In this document: positions 1 through 9,600 of the stretch, piece by piece | How positions within the stretch are numbered: the first letter of the stretch is position 1 | How the letters are laid out: each line of letters begins with the position of its first letter | Position numbers and translations under genes: made by a program | Notes under the pieces: generated by a model | What the model saw: the letters and a program-made list of their open reading frames with translations, nothing else | What the model was told of the DNA's origin: nothing | Databases searched by the model: none | Assembly: GCA_018398765.1 (NCBI GenBank) | Contig: JAHBMJ010001998.1 | Coordinates: forward strand, 24,348-49,347 | DNA length: 25,000 nt | From: Chromera velia | Taxonomy: Eukaryota; Sar; Chromeraceae | Direction of reading: 5' to 3'

Positions 1-390
1 GGCAGTCAATGGGGGCTTGCGGCAGTCAATGGAGGCTTGCGGCAGTCAATGGAGGCTTGCGGCAGTCAATGGAGGCTTGCGGCAGTCAATGGAGGCTTGC
101 GGCAGTCAATGGAGGCTTGCGGCAGTCAATGGAGGCTTGCGGCAGTCAATGGAGGCTTGCGGCAGTCAACGGAGGCTTGCGGCAGTCAATGGAGGCTTGA
201 GGCAGTCAATGCAGGCTTGCGGTAGTCAATGGAGGCTTGCGACAGTCAATGGAGGCTTGCGGCAGCCAATGAAGGCTTGCGGCAGTCAATGCAGGCTTGC
301 GGAGGTCACTGGAGGCTTGCGGCAGTCAATGCAGGCTTGCGGCAGTCAATGGAGGCTTGCGGCAGTCAATGCAGGCTTGCGACAGGCAAT
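1..390. repeat. 20-bp minisatellite, about 19.5 units
   Basis: Head-to-tail 20-bp units of the form GGCAGTCAATGGAGGCTTGC run from the window edge. Units up to about 170 are nearly identical. Those from about 200 to 390 carry more substitutions (GCAGG, GACAG, GGAGGTCACT), as expected when homogenisation weakens at the array edge. The array may continue to the left. It lies downstream of the last visible exon of the minus-strand phosphorylase-kinase-like gene, so it is probably intronic. Because 20 is not a multiple of 3 and the unit has no stop in these frames, long repetitive reading frames arise by chance; I do not regard them as genes. Confidence 0.97.
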
Positions 391-566
391 ACACAGGCAT
401 AGATACACAGACAGACAAAAGAACGAAGACAGAGAACTGAGGTGCGTCTAGACAGAGGATGCGTGCACACTCTTTTTTTTTTTGTACAGCGGGACATGAG
501 GTTTCGGCTTTGGGGCTGAGAAGATGAGAGAAGCCAGGCCACGGACGGACGCCGACATGGCAACAC

Positions 567-612
567 AGGGAGGGAGGGAGGGAGGGAGGGAGGGAGGGAT
601 GCAGGGAGGGAG
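567..612. repeat. (GGGA)n tetranucleotide tract
   Basis: A run of GGGA units with many closely spaced G triplets, capable in principle of forming a G-quadruplex on the plus strand. It lies in the putative third intron of the phosphorylase-kinase-like gene, whose transcript carries the C-rich strand. A second G-rich stretch (GAGGGGAGGGGAGGGG) lies around 836-858, in that gene's second intron. Confidence 0.9.
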
Positions 613-678
613 ACACTGACGCAGGCAGACAGATTCACATGCACAAAGACATGCAGACGGACAGGCAGGCAGGCCGAC

Positions 679-1448
679 CTGCTTCATCATCGCGTTGAGC
701 AGTCCTCGCATGCACCGCACCGTGGCCGTCTCCAGCTGCCACGCGCGGTCTCCCACCGGGACCTTCCGGTAGCACAGCGCGAGCCCCCCCACACAGAGAA
801 TCGAGTACACGTTATCTCGGACCCTGCACAGAGAGAGGAGGGGAGGGGAGGGGAGGTGGTGAGGCATAGCATGCGGGGGGAGGGGGGGCAGCGTGATTAA
901 GATGTAAGTGGGAAGGGAGGGCAGGTGTTTCCCACCCCGTGCCTGTCTGATTTCCCTCTCCCTCCAAAATCTCTGGCAGGAGAGGGAAGAGAGGGCAGGG
1001 GACGAGAGTGAGGGAGGGAGAGAAGAGAGGGGATGGCCTTGGGGCGGTAAGACAAGAAAAGCAGAGAGGCTGAGACAGCACAGAAAGACCAAAACGAGCT
1101 ATGCGCATTTCCGCATACGGTGCAGACATGAAGGTCAGACACACAAAGAAGCGATGCCTTTCTCTCTTTCCAAATGGCCTCGCATGAGCAAGAGCACCCA
1201 CCATGCATCGGTATAGTTTCCATGTGCGTTAATTTCTGTAGAAGCAGGGAGGAGGCCAGTGTGGTGGTTCTGCTTTGAGAGCACCAGACGTTCAACCAGC
1301 CGAAAGTGCTTGTCCTGCACATACGCAACCAGACAGAGCAGGGGTACACATAAACAAAACCCGTTGCTGCAGGGAGAAGAAGAGTGCAGGGCCCACAACT
1401 GACAAGCCTCCCTTGAATCTCCTCAAGACTGAGGATGTGGCTGGACAT
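679..1448 (-). CDS. Phosphorylase b kinase regulatory subunit-like, 5' part (three exons, partial)
   Basis: Three exons join into the N-terminus of a phosphorylase kinase alpha/beta-type protein (GH15-like all-alpha domain). Exon 1 is 1448-1404: ATG, 15 codons ending EEIQGRL, donor GTCAGT, phase 0. Exon 2 is 1314-1202: DKHFRLVERLVL, then HTGLLPAS, ending NYTDA plus two bases of Trp, donor GTGGGT. Exon 3 is 823-679: VRDNVYSI, then YRKVP, then CMRGLLNAMMKQ, donor GTCGGC. The joined text RLDKHFRLVERLVL, HTGLLPAS and DAWVRDNVYSI follows the start of animal PHKA/PHKB proteins, so homology supports both junctions. In animals this subunit controls the kinase that activates glycogen phosphorylase; a role in storage-glucan control here is inference. 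The rest of the gene lies beyond the left edge. The other possibility is a GH15-related protein that is not a kinase subunit. Confidence 0.87.
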
Positions 1449-2806
1449 TTTCTCTCGAGATGCACCGTCAGAGCTCCGGCCAGATGGATACACCCGCACC
1501 CACACACCCAGGTGGAGACGGTATGTTGGTCTGAAACGGTCAGGTTCCTTTGATTGACGAGAGGAACCGCAGAGAACTGTATGAAGCCAAAATCCAGACT
1601 TTCTTCGATGGATCGAGCAATACGACTCTACTGAGCTCGGGCGAGAGCTATTACAGAGAAGAACTTGAATTTGGCCGAAGGACTATATAAAGAGAGAAAG
1701 TCAGTCGCGGCGATTGGCGGACCGGCCATCACAATTAATAATTAACATGCAAGCGCCTGGCCGCGGCCGCGCGGGCGCGCCGACTATAGCTTGGCCGGGA
1801 AGTTGGCCCCTTGCATGGGCCGGGCCCCGGGCGTCGCGAAAAGTGCATATGCATGAGGCGACGCCCCTGCAGGGCCGCGCAACAGATATTTTCCAGTGAT
1901 CACCCATGTGTCAAGCTTAGTCAAGCTGTGGGCTTCTGTCGTTAATTGTGCTGTTGTGTTGACTGATGGTAGGGCAGTTAATTGGATACTCTTCTTGACA
2001 GCCTTGTACTGACCATCTTTACTGGTAACTTCCTGCAGTCCGGCTTCCCTCAGACTGCAGTCGTTCTTGTCAAATCAATTTATCTTTTCTTCTGCAACAG
2101 TTCTCCGCCAATCTCCTCATCAACGTCTCTCTGCTTTTTCCCTCGTAACTCTTCACAATGCCCGCTACCAGTGAGGAGGCCAAAGAGAGGAAGAAAGAGA
2201 GAGACAGAGAGTTCTAGAAGGCATGCTGACAATCCTAAATACAAGCCAGGGAAGAAAAAATGGTCAGTGCATTTTCATTACAACGTTGAAGCGAACAAAG
2301 CTCAATTAAAAATATCCGGTAACTAGCCACCACGCTCTGATGCTCTCTCATAATGCTGCAGGAGGAAATGGGTGTTCAAAAGCCTAAACGCGGAGCTCCC
2401 CGGAGAGAAACGGAAGGAGAGAATATTGGGGGGCTTGAAAGTTGATTCGGTCAGTCACTTCTAAAAAATCAGACACCCATCAAATTCCTGTCTCTTCTCT
2501 AAAGATATTGTTCTTTCTCGTTTTTCCGTCATAATTATAGGTTGAAGAATGTAAGAAGCGATTTTACGAGCGCGAAGAATTAAATTTTTTGTTGGGCTAA
2601 GCGGGGAGGACAGCAAAAGCAGCAGCAGCAATCGTATTGAAGCCTTGTTCCTAACTAGCAGTAGCAGATATGCAGCCAATGCCTCTGTAGACACCGAAAA
2701 GTCAGTCAAAACTGACCAGTTGCTAGCAGGCCACTTGGGGAGGCTCGTGAGACGGAGGGTGGGTCTCTCAAACCAGGATGGTGTGCCGGATGCCAGCATA
2801 TCATGC
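1449..2806. other. Intergenic: TATA-like motif and GC-rich patch, no confident gene
   Basis: CTATATAAAG at 1683-1692 is a good TATA-like sequence on the plus strand and is followed by a very GC-rich patch (about 1740-1880), rich in CpG and in palindromic 8-mers such as GCGGCCGC and GGCGCGCC. This could be a promoter for a plus-strand transcript, but I see no convincing protein after it. A short frame starting at ATG 2158 (MPATSEEAKERKKERDREF) stops at once. A frame just downstream ends in a possible GTCAGT donor near 2262. I cannot identify either. Confidence 0.4.
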
Positions 2807-2814
2807 AGACAGGG

Positions 2815-3394
2815 CTAGGGGGGGGCACTCTGGAAGGTTATGGTAGATTTTAAGCCTAAAATGACATAAAATATGAACAAAAACAGATTTTTGCGAGCCA
2901 GTCTGGCAACCTGGAGCTCTGCTTGGTCAAGTTACATCAAAATCTAATGTTTTTGAAGTGTAGGCTACGTGGTTACTTTGGCTTACCCTCTTTTTACCTT
3001 TGTCACATAAAGAGGTTACAAGTTACCCGGTTACGAGCATTTTGACCTCAGTAACCAACCAAATTTTCAACTTTTAAAAACATTCAAAATGATGTTTAGA
3101 ACACGTTTGAATACTTTTTGAGGGAGGTTACTTTATTTTTGAGGGGGGTCAAAAAAGGTTACGGGTCACCCGGTTACGGGGGGTTTGGGGGCAAAGTGAG
3201 TGTGACACATCATTTTTCATCATTTTTGACCATAACCTGAATTGTTTAACAATCTTGAAGCCAATTTTGTGAGTAACCAAACGTAACTAATCGATTGGCA
3301 CCATTTTTGACTGATGGTTACATGTCACACGTTGTAGAGGGGGGGGTGTAGGGTCAGTAACCATGGTGTAACCGGCTGAAGTGCCTCCCCCTAG
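2815..3394. mobile_element. Non-autonomous hAT-like element (MITE) with 8-bp target duplication
   Basis: The left end reads CTAGGGGGGGGCACTC and the right end, reverse-complemented, CTAGGGGGAGGCACTT. The 580-bp element is flanked by perfect 8-bp direct repeats AGACAGGG (2807-2814 and 3395-3402), the size typical of hAT superfamily insertions. There is no transposase frame. Inside are many copies of GGTTAC/GTAACC in both orientations (for example near 3014-3056, 3123-3178, 3270-3285, 3316, 3358-3374). Repeated subterminal motifs of this kind often bind transposase. Superfamily assignment rests on the duplication size and the YAGGG-type ends; the element limits are firm. Confidence 0.85.
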
Positions 3395-3412
3395 AGACAG
3401 GGAGAGTACAGA

Positions 3413-3592
<180 letters not shown>

Positions 3593-5000
3593 ATATGTCT
3601 ATGAGTCTGAGTCAATGAACATCTCTGTCTACGTCTGCATCCCTCTGTGTGCATATCATCGACTTTGCTCATGCAAGGCTCTTACGAATGATAAATCTGA
3701 TTCTTTTAAATACGAGCGTAGAGCGGCAACATCGGTCTCGAAGTTGGACGGAAACCGGGGGAGCAAGGGGAATTTGAGGGCTGTGGCGCAGAATATTCAA
3801 ATTTTGGTATGCGTATTAGTGTTTGTCGTCTTTTTTCATACCTTTTATCAGTCCGTCCATCCATCCATTCGTTTGTCAAGGAGAGTGAATGAGATGACTC
3901 ACGTGAGTATAGATATGAGTGATAGGTTGCAAGTGCACATGACAGACAACCTAGCAGACAACTTCGTTAGGCAGTGTCGTCCATGCGGGTTCTGGTTTAA
4001 ATTTCAAATTCTCTTCGATCATAAAATGGTTAGTCTTCAGTTTCTCTGTATATGGACTCCCTCCTGGCTACTGTATATAAGTCTTGATCGATGTATGCAG
4101 GCGGGCCCTAAGGCTTCCAATGATCTTCTGGGAGGTTTCCACAGGGATATAAGCCATCAACCAAAACCAAAGCCCCCTGTGCCATTGCCTCTCACTCCCT
4201 CATATCTGCAAAACAGTGTAGCAGAAGCTTAAAATATGGTCCACAGCAAGAAAAAGAAGACGTGGCTTTGTGAGACCTTCAAGCGAGGACGTGAATGTAA
4301 GAAGGCAACAACTGCTCTTTTGTACATGGTCAGCTTCGTAAGGATCTCGAGCCAGATTTTGTCCTCAGACTTGTCGGGTGTCTCTCCTATGCTGCCTGCT
4401 CGTCATGCTCATAAAATGAAATCGATATAGATCGATGTAATATATAGAGAAATTTGCAAGTTCTTTACAAAGGTCTCCATCACAAGCAATGTTATAGACA
4501 ATATAATTATTTTCCATCTGTCAGAGGCTCTTTTCGGAATACACACACGATTATAAGATATCATAACTTGAAAGCATTGTCCTTCAACACGACATGAAGT
4601 TGTGTTTGCGCGTTTTCTTGCATTCTTCGCATTGCTTCTTACTCTTTACTGCCAATCTTTCGTCGTTAATTCAAATTCTTTCTCTGTCCATTCAGACTCA
4701 ATCATTCATTCCTTTCGTACATCAATTCTCCATTGTGCCTCTCAATGCGAATGCATTAAGTGCACGAAGGGAGGACTCCAAACTCCGGTTCCTCCCCTCT
4801 TCTACTGCCTCTGTCTTGGACCCCACCGTCAGGCATTCGGTGCCTGTACAGGTCGGAAGCAAGTACAATTAAGCTTTGCAATGTTACTCCATTCTTAACT
4901 CCTCAAGCTTGTCATCTGGCCCTCGCTGAAGAGAGACACTCAGTCTGAAACAAAAGCTAATCAAAAGAAGAGAGAAATGATGACAAATTTAACATAGAGG
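3593..5000. other. Intergenic, no confident gene
   Basis: No protein here is recognisable. A frame at 4594-4872 starts with ATG and a hydrophobic stretch; the overlapping frame from about 4602 has a hydrophobic start followed by cysteines (CECIKC, YCLCLG) but no ATG. Either could be part of a small secreted protein or chance; I would not annotate a gene on this. Confidence 0.35.
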
Positions 5001-5009
5001 GCATAAGCG

Positions 5010-5988
5010 CTAGGGGGCTGTACTCTATATATAGGTAGATCATGACCCTTGACTTTAAAGAAAAACAGACAAAAATCTAGGAATGTTATGCAAGAAGTTT
5101 CATAAAAAACCAAAAACTATAAATTACAGAAAATATGACAGTAACATTAGTTTTTATGTTAGACTAGAAACATGCATTCATTTTTATGAAAAACTTCGTG
5201 TCGCCAGGTTTTGTTGGGCTGTTGGGCTTGTTGTACTGTTGGGCTTCACCTTGCTAGGAAGCTGTTGGGCGCCCAACACGCCCAACAAGAAAGCCCAACA
5301 TGGCCCAACAGCCCAACAAACACTCCCAACATGCATAACACGCACAATTATGATGATGAGAATGATCTGGAAGAATACTAGAATAATATAAAACACTGTT
5401 GGTGTTCTAGCAGTCAGCTCAGGTCGCCAGAGAGGATCCGGAAGCAGCAGCACCAGCCGCCTCTTCCCTCTCAACCCATATCCATTTTCTTTCAAACAGT
5501 CCCTTCTCTGAATAATATTGTATGTGCAGGTTTGTCTCAATTTTCTTTGGTATATTATGAATGTTTTACGAAGAGTTTCAGGCTCATACTGCACCAATGT
5601 GCAGCGCTGAATGTCTTAAATAGTGTCTGTTGTATTCATATGCTTTGATACGTAGACCTGGCGTATAAAACAAGCTTGTAGGGAATGGAAAGGACCTTGT
5701 TGGGCTCTGTTGGGCATTGTTGGGCTTTATAACCTGTCATGCAGCTGATAAAAGGCCCAACAGAGCCCAACAGGCAACAAGCCCAACAAAACCTGGTGAC
5801 ACGACTTTGGACTGACATTTCTCAAGACTGAAGTTAAACTAGAGCTTGAGAATAGCCCAACATAACACTCCAGAATGTGTTTTATCTGCTAGTTTTAATT
5901 TTATAACTTGGGATATAATATATAGTGTAAAAGGATGTAGGAAAAGTTAGGGGTGAAGCTTGGGTATATCCATAGTGCGGCCCCCTAG
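5010..5988. mobile_element. Non-autonomous foldback element with long inverted ends, same family ends as 2815-3394
   Basis: The left end reads CTAGGGGGCTGTACTCTATATA and the right end, reverse-complemented, CTAGGGGGCCGCACTATGGATATA. The flanks are GCATAAGCG (5001-5009) and GCATAAACG (5989-5997), an 8-9-bp target duplication with one mismatch. The two arms stay alignable for roughly 200-250 bp: TCGTGTCGCCAGGTTTTGTT near 5198-5217 pairs with its inverted near-copy near 5787-5806. Subterminal TTGGGC/GCCCAA motifs occur in dense clusters of both orientations at 5212-5331 and 5699-5788. I see no transposase. The shared terminus CTAGGGGGNNGYACT links it to the element at 2815-3394. Confidence 0.8.
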
Positions 5989-5997
5989 GCATAAACG

Positions 5998-7930
5998 ATG
6001 ACAGAAAGAAGAAAAGAACAAAAGAATTTATGACTGAACGTGATCATGTCTAGTTTGTGTCGTAACTTGGTCTATTTAGTGTTTTGCATTTTCTTATCGC
6101 TCATCTTCATTCGTGTACTTCTTACATTCAATCATTGATTGGTTGTGTTCTCTTTGTTTTTCTTTGTTTTGTATATGTGTATGGCTCTTACCAGTGCTTA
6201 CTTTATCTTACTTTCTTTCTCCCCCTATCTCCTTTCCTCTGCTCCCGTTCCTCACTAGGGAATGTGCATGGTCCTCCTTTGTCTGCATTGTCACTGTTTT
6301 CTTTGCAGATGTTCTGCTTGCCATCTCGAACAAATACATTCAGTCCGCGGTCACCTAGGCGGTCACCCTTCTCGAAACTTCTCAGCAGGTGTCTATCGAC
6401 TTGCCCTGCAAAAAGAAGATTTTTTAGGAGACCGCCAGAGTTCTTACTTCAGCACAAGATATTCAGGCGTATGATACAGCAGTTCACTTAATTTTTTGGC
6501 GCCCATGGGACTGACCTTAAAGACCGAGATGGACCTGTTTTTAGTACTTCTCCCCTTAAATTACTTTTCCTTCTCTAACAGATGTTTACCTCTCCGTTAT
6601 GATTCAAATACTCATAGAGAGAACTCATTCGCTCAATTCAGTCATACCATTACAGAGTACGAAAAGTCATAGTCCCGGTGTATCTTAGGAGAACCCAAGC
6701 TTCTTCTTTACTAACAACGTTTTGGTGAAGAACATGGGAGAAAGGGATCGAGTTGAAGGGCAGCATTGTCAGTTTTTGCTTAAATTGTCAGGTAGGGTGA
6801 TTTTCCGGGAGGATGTATTGACGTCGCTACAAAAGGCGTGTGATTCAAAAATTTTCTGTGTCTTATCTACTGTGCCTTCTCAGGAACCTGACAGTTAGCG
6901 AGGCCTCTGGCATCCAAGTTGATCTTCTATGGAGATCCGTAAGTAGGGTGATGGCTGCTCCAGCTGTCGTATATGAGTTAGTCATGGATTCAAAGAGGCT
7001 CGCGGAACTTGAAGAGCTCATTTGAGGGCATTAGAAAGTCATTTTCGATTTTATGCCAGTGAGAGCTGTAAATCCAGGAGAAATGGGAGAACCTAGGAGA
7101 GAAAGAAGGCTAGAAGGAAGGTTATAGCCTGAGGGCAGCATCGTCAATTTTTAGCTGACTAAGTCTTGTCAGATTGATGAAATGATAGATTGGAGTAAGC
7201 GTGTATAACAGTACGTTACGTTAAACAGTATGATTGACATTGATTGACCGACAATATCATTGAAGACGAACTAGCTATACGAGTAGCTATAGCATGATTT
7301 TATAGTAACTTGCGTAATTGACGTCGTCGTAAAAGACTGAAAGTTATACAGTATGAAATCATTCTTTATTGTACTTTTTATACCTTCTTTTATTATATAT
7401 AAGAGAACGTGCTAAAGAACGTTTCAATAAAAGTCTTTCAAGAAATTTATATTAATCATGATCTTCATTGGAAATAATCTATAAAAATTTATGTTATACT
7501 AGGCTATGAGTCAGTGATGAGTGTTTCAAGGCATGGTTAAGTTAATATGAATTATTGATTTAATCTGTCTCTTACCATAGATCGACTTAGCTTTGCATCG
7601 ATTCCCGTCGATCCTTAAGGAGACGGCCTGAGAGCAACCACGAAAGACAGTTTGCCTCCTTGCTCATGGAACAACCAGTTTAGCTCGACAATTGGTATCG
7701 GTCGTTCGATGGGGAAGCAAGTCTTACTCCTATACGATGCCGTTCTGAAACCTTTTGGCCAGAAGGAAGAGAGCGCTTGCATTTGAGGAGGAAGATGGAA
7801 AAAGATGGAGAAGGAGACGGGAAGCAGTTTTTGGCAGTTTCGCAAGTTTAACCTGCCCGGGGAACAGACGCCAGTTCTTAAGGGTTCCTCACCAACTTGC
7901 AGTTGAACAGCACAAGCAGTTGGCGTGCAC
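5998..7930. other. AT-rich intergenic stretch with a possible orphan exon
   Basis: No known protein is recognised. The best coding candidate is 6884-7025 (plus): it follows a pyrimidine-rich TGCCTTCTCAG acceptor-like sequence and reads NLTVSEASGIQVDLLWRSVS, then MAAPAVVYELVMDSKRLAEL before a TGA. Its composition is protein-like, but no partner exon was found. A degenerate segment is repeated at about 6757-6792 and 7133-7173 (GGGCAGCATYGTCARTTTTT). From 7180 to 7600 the sequence is AT-rich with no coding signal. Confidence 0.3.
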
Positions 7931-8385
7931 CGCATGCCGGGGGCGAGTAGGGTGCTTTTGGCGCCCCCTTCTACATGGAAGACCAGTGCTTTTCTGTAAA
8001 AAACTCATTCTCATAATTGGTAAGGAGTTAGAAGCTGAAACTTTGTGTAAAAAGACGTTGTAATGATAGAAAAAGAACTATGGAACACATTTTTTATATC
8101 ATTTCTAGAAACATAGGCTACCATACAAATTTTGTAAGTTTTATACCGTTTTTCTTACTATTCAAAACCGTTAAAAAATGGCCTCAAAATCAAAAAATTT
8201 GTATGACAGCCTATGTTTCTAGAAATAATATACAAAATCTGTTCCATAGTTCTTTTTCTATCGTTACACCGTCTTTTTACACAAAGTTTCAGCTTCTAAC
8301 TCCTTACTAATTATGAGAACGAGTTTTTTGCAGAAATGCGCCGCTTTAGGGGGGCAAAAAGCACCCTACTCGCCCCCGGCATGCG
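7931..8385. mobile_element. 455-bp foldback element with about 205-bp inverted arms
   Basis: The arm from 7931 to about 8134 and the reverse complement of about 8190-8385 are roughly 90% alike by eye. Both begin CGCATGCCGGGGGCGAGTAG and share AAGGAGTTAGAAGCTGAAAC and TTTCTAGAAACATAGGCT. The main difference is near 7965-7995, where the arms carry unrelated short segments. Only about 50 bp of loop separates them, so a transcript would fold into a long hairpin. No reading frame looks real and no clear target duplication is visible; a GCATGC palindrome at the ends hides the exact border. I call it a MITE or foldback element, superfamily unknown. Confidence 0.8.
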
Positions 8386-9103
8386 ACGCGTACTGAGTGT
8401 GAAACACTGGTAACGGGGTCAGACGGATGAGGTTTTCTCCCTTTTGGGGAAGTAGTTCGCGGAATGGGGACAAAGCTAAGCCAGGCTACCGTTTTTGCCC
8501 GTCTTTTCAGCCGTTTCCGTCATTCTACCACCGTCTGCCTCAAAACAGGCAGGCTAGAAGGAGCTTTGGGGCAAGATATGAACGTGAAAGGGCGCAATCT
8601 AAACTAGCCTATCAGAATGAAGGTTCTCTGGCTCTTTTTTCTTCTGATTGATTAAGCTAGATTTCAGTAGAAAAAGGATAAAGCCACACGTTCTGTATGA
8701 GAATGTAAGACCACTCTGCCTTACCGCACGAATTCAGTGAGTGGCCGTCACGGGAAAGCCGTTCTTGCCTGTGTTATCTTCCTTCGTGGGAGAAGACTGC
8801 CTTAGCAGTATGTCCAGCTGCGTATCGAACCAACTGAACGTTAGACGCTTATTTATAGGCCAAATTATGGGCCGATAGCGATGGTGAATAATGATGATAA
8901 TGATGGTACCAAACTACTAGCCAAACTAAACCATTTAGTAGTACCCTCACTAGTATTCTAGAACACTGCTGATAAGTGATAAGTGATTTATTGGTGTTTT
9001 AGGACACCGTCGCCGTTTTGTGTACTCGAAGAATCTCGAAGACTCTGCCGTGGGGCTCCCGAAACTTAAAAAACTTATTCTAAAAATGTTATTGGACCCT
9101 CTC
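8386..9103. other. Intergenic, nothing identified
   Basis: No recognisable coding region, RNA gene or element. A 74-codon frame at 8427-8651 has no supporting features. Confidence 0.4.
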
Positions 9104-9212
9104 TGTGTGTGTGTGTGTGTGTGTGTGCGTGTGCGTGCGTGCGTGTGTGTGTGTGTGTGTGTGTGCGTGCGTGTGCGTGCGTGTGTGTGCGTGTGCGTGT
9201 GCGTGTGCGTGC

Positions 9213-9246
<34 letters not shown>

Positions 9247-9250
9247 GAGC
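9104..9250. repeat. (TG)n microsatellite with GA tail
   Basis: TG-dinucleotide repeats interrupted by GC steps, ending in a short GA run. A separate GAGT tetranucleotide array follows at about 9308-9336. Both lie downstream of the chlorophyll synthase stop codon. Confidence 0.96.
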
Positions 9251-9600
9251 TTGCATTTCTTATTGAGTGCGTAAGTCTTTTGTGAGACCGAGTCTCACTG
9301 ATGGAGCCAGTGAGTGAGTGAGTGAGTAAGTGAGTGAATGTCACTGAAAGAGAATGTTGGTACCACTGTGCCCACGCAGAAAGAGAGATAGACGGAGAGA
9401 GGGGTTGGTAGACATGGAGGGGCAGCCACTGAGGCAGAGAGAGAGAGAATTAGAATACCAACCCTCAGGCTGGCGTACATGTTCTTTGCCACGTCTACTG
9501 TGCGCAATGCGTCTGTTCACTCATGCAGTTTGTCTCCAGAGTACATGCACGCTTTTCGAGCAACACAACACGCATTCATGCAGTAGAATTAAGAATCAAT

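Noticed and set aside
1-390. CRISPR-like array or repetitive protein gene
   Set aside because: The 20-bp units are contiguous with no spacers, and the open frames follow from the unit lacking stops; it is a minisatellite.
448-1092. 214-codon minus-strand frame as one protein
   Set aside because: Only 679-823 resembles a protein (phosphorylase kinase-like exon). The rest reads through introns and GGGA repeats into Pro/Ser/Leu-rich noise.
1740-1880. Cloning-vector polylinker contamination (NotI, AscI, SbfI-like sites)
   Set aside because: The sites are scattered in ordinary GC-rich sequence, with no adjacent vector backbone that I recognise.
2990-3380. Telomere-like repeats
   Set aside because: The repeated word is GGTTAC/GTAACC in mixed orientation and spacing, not a tandem TTTAGGG-type array; it fits element subterminal motifs.
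4594-4898. Small secreted cysteine protein
   Set aside because: The frame with cysteines has no ATG, and the frame with ATG has no cysteine pattern or known domain; evidence is too thin.
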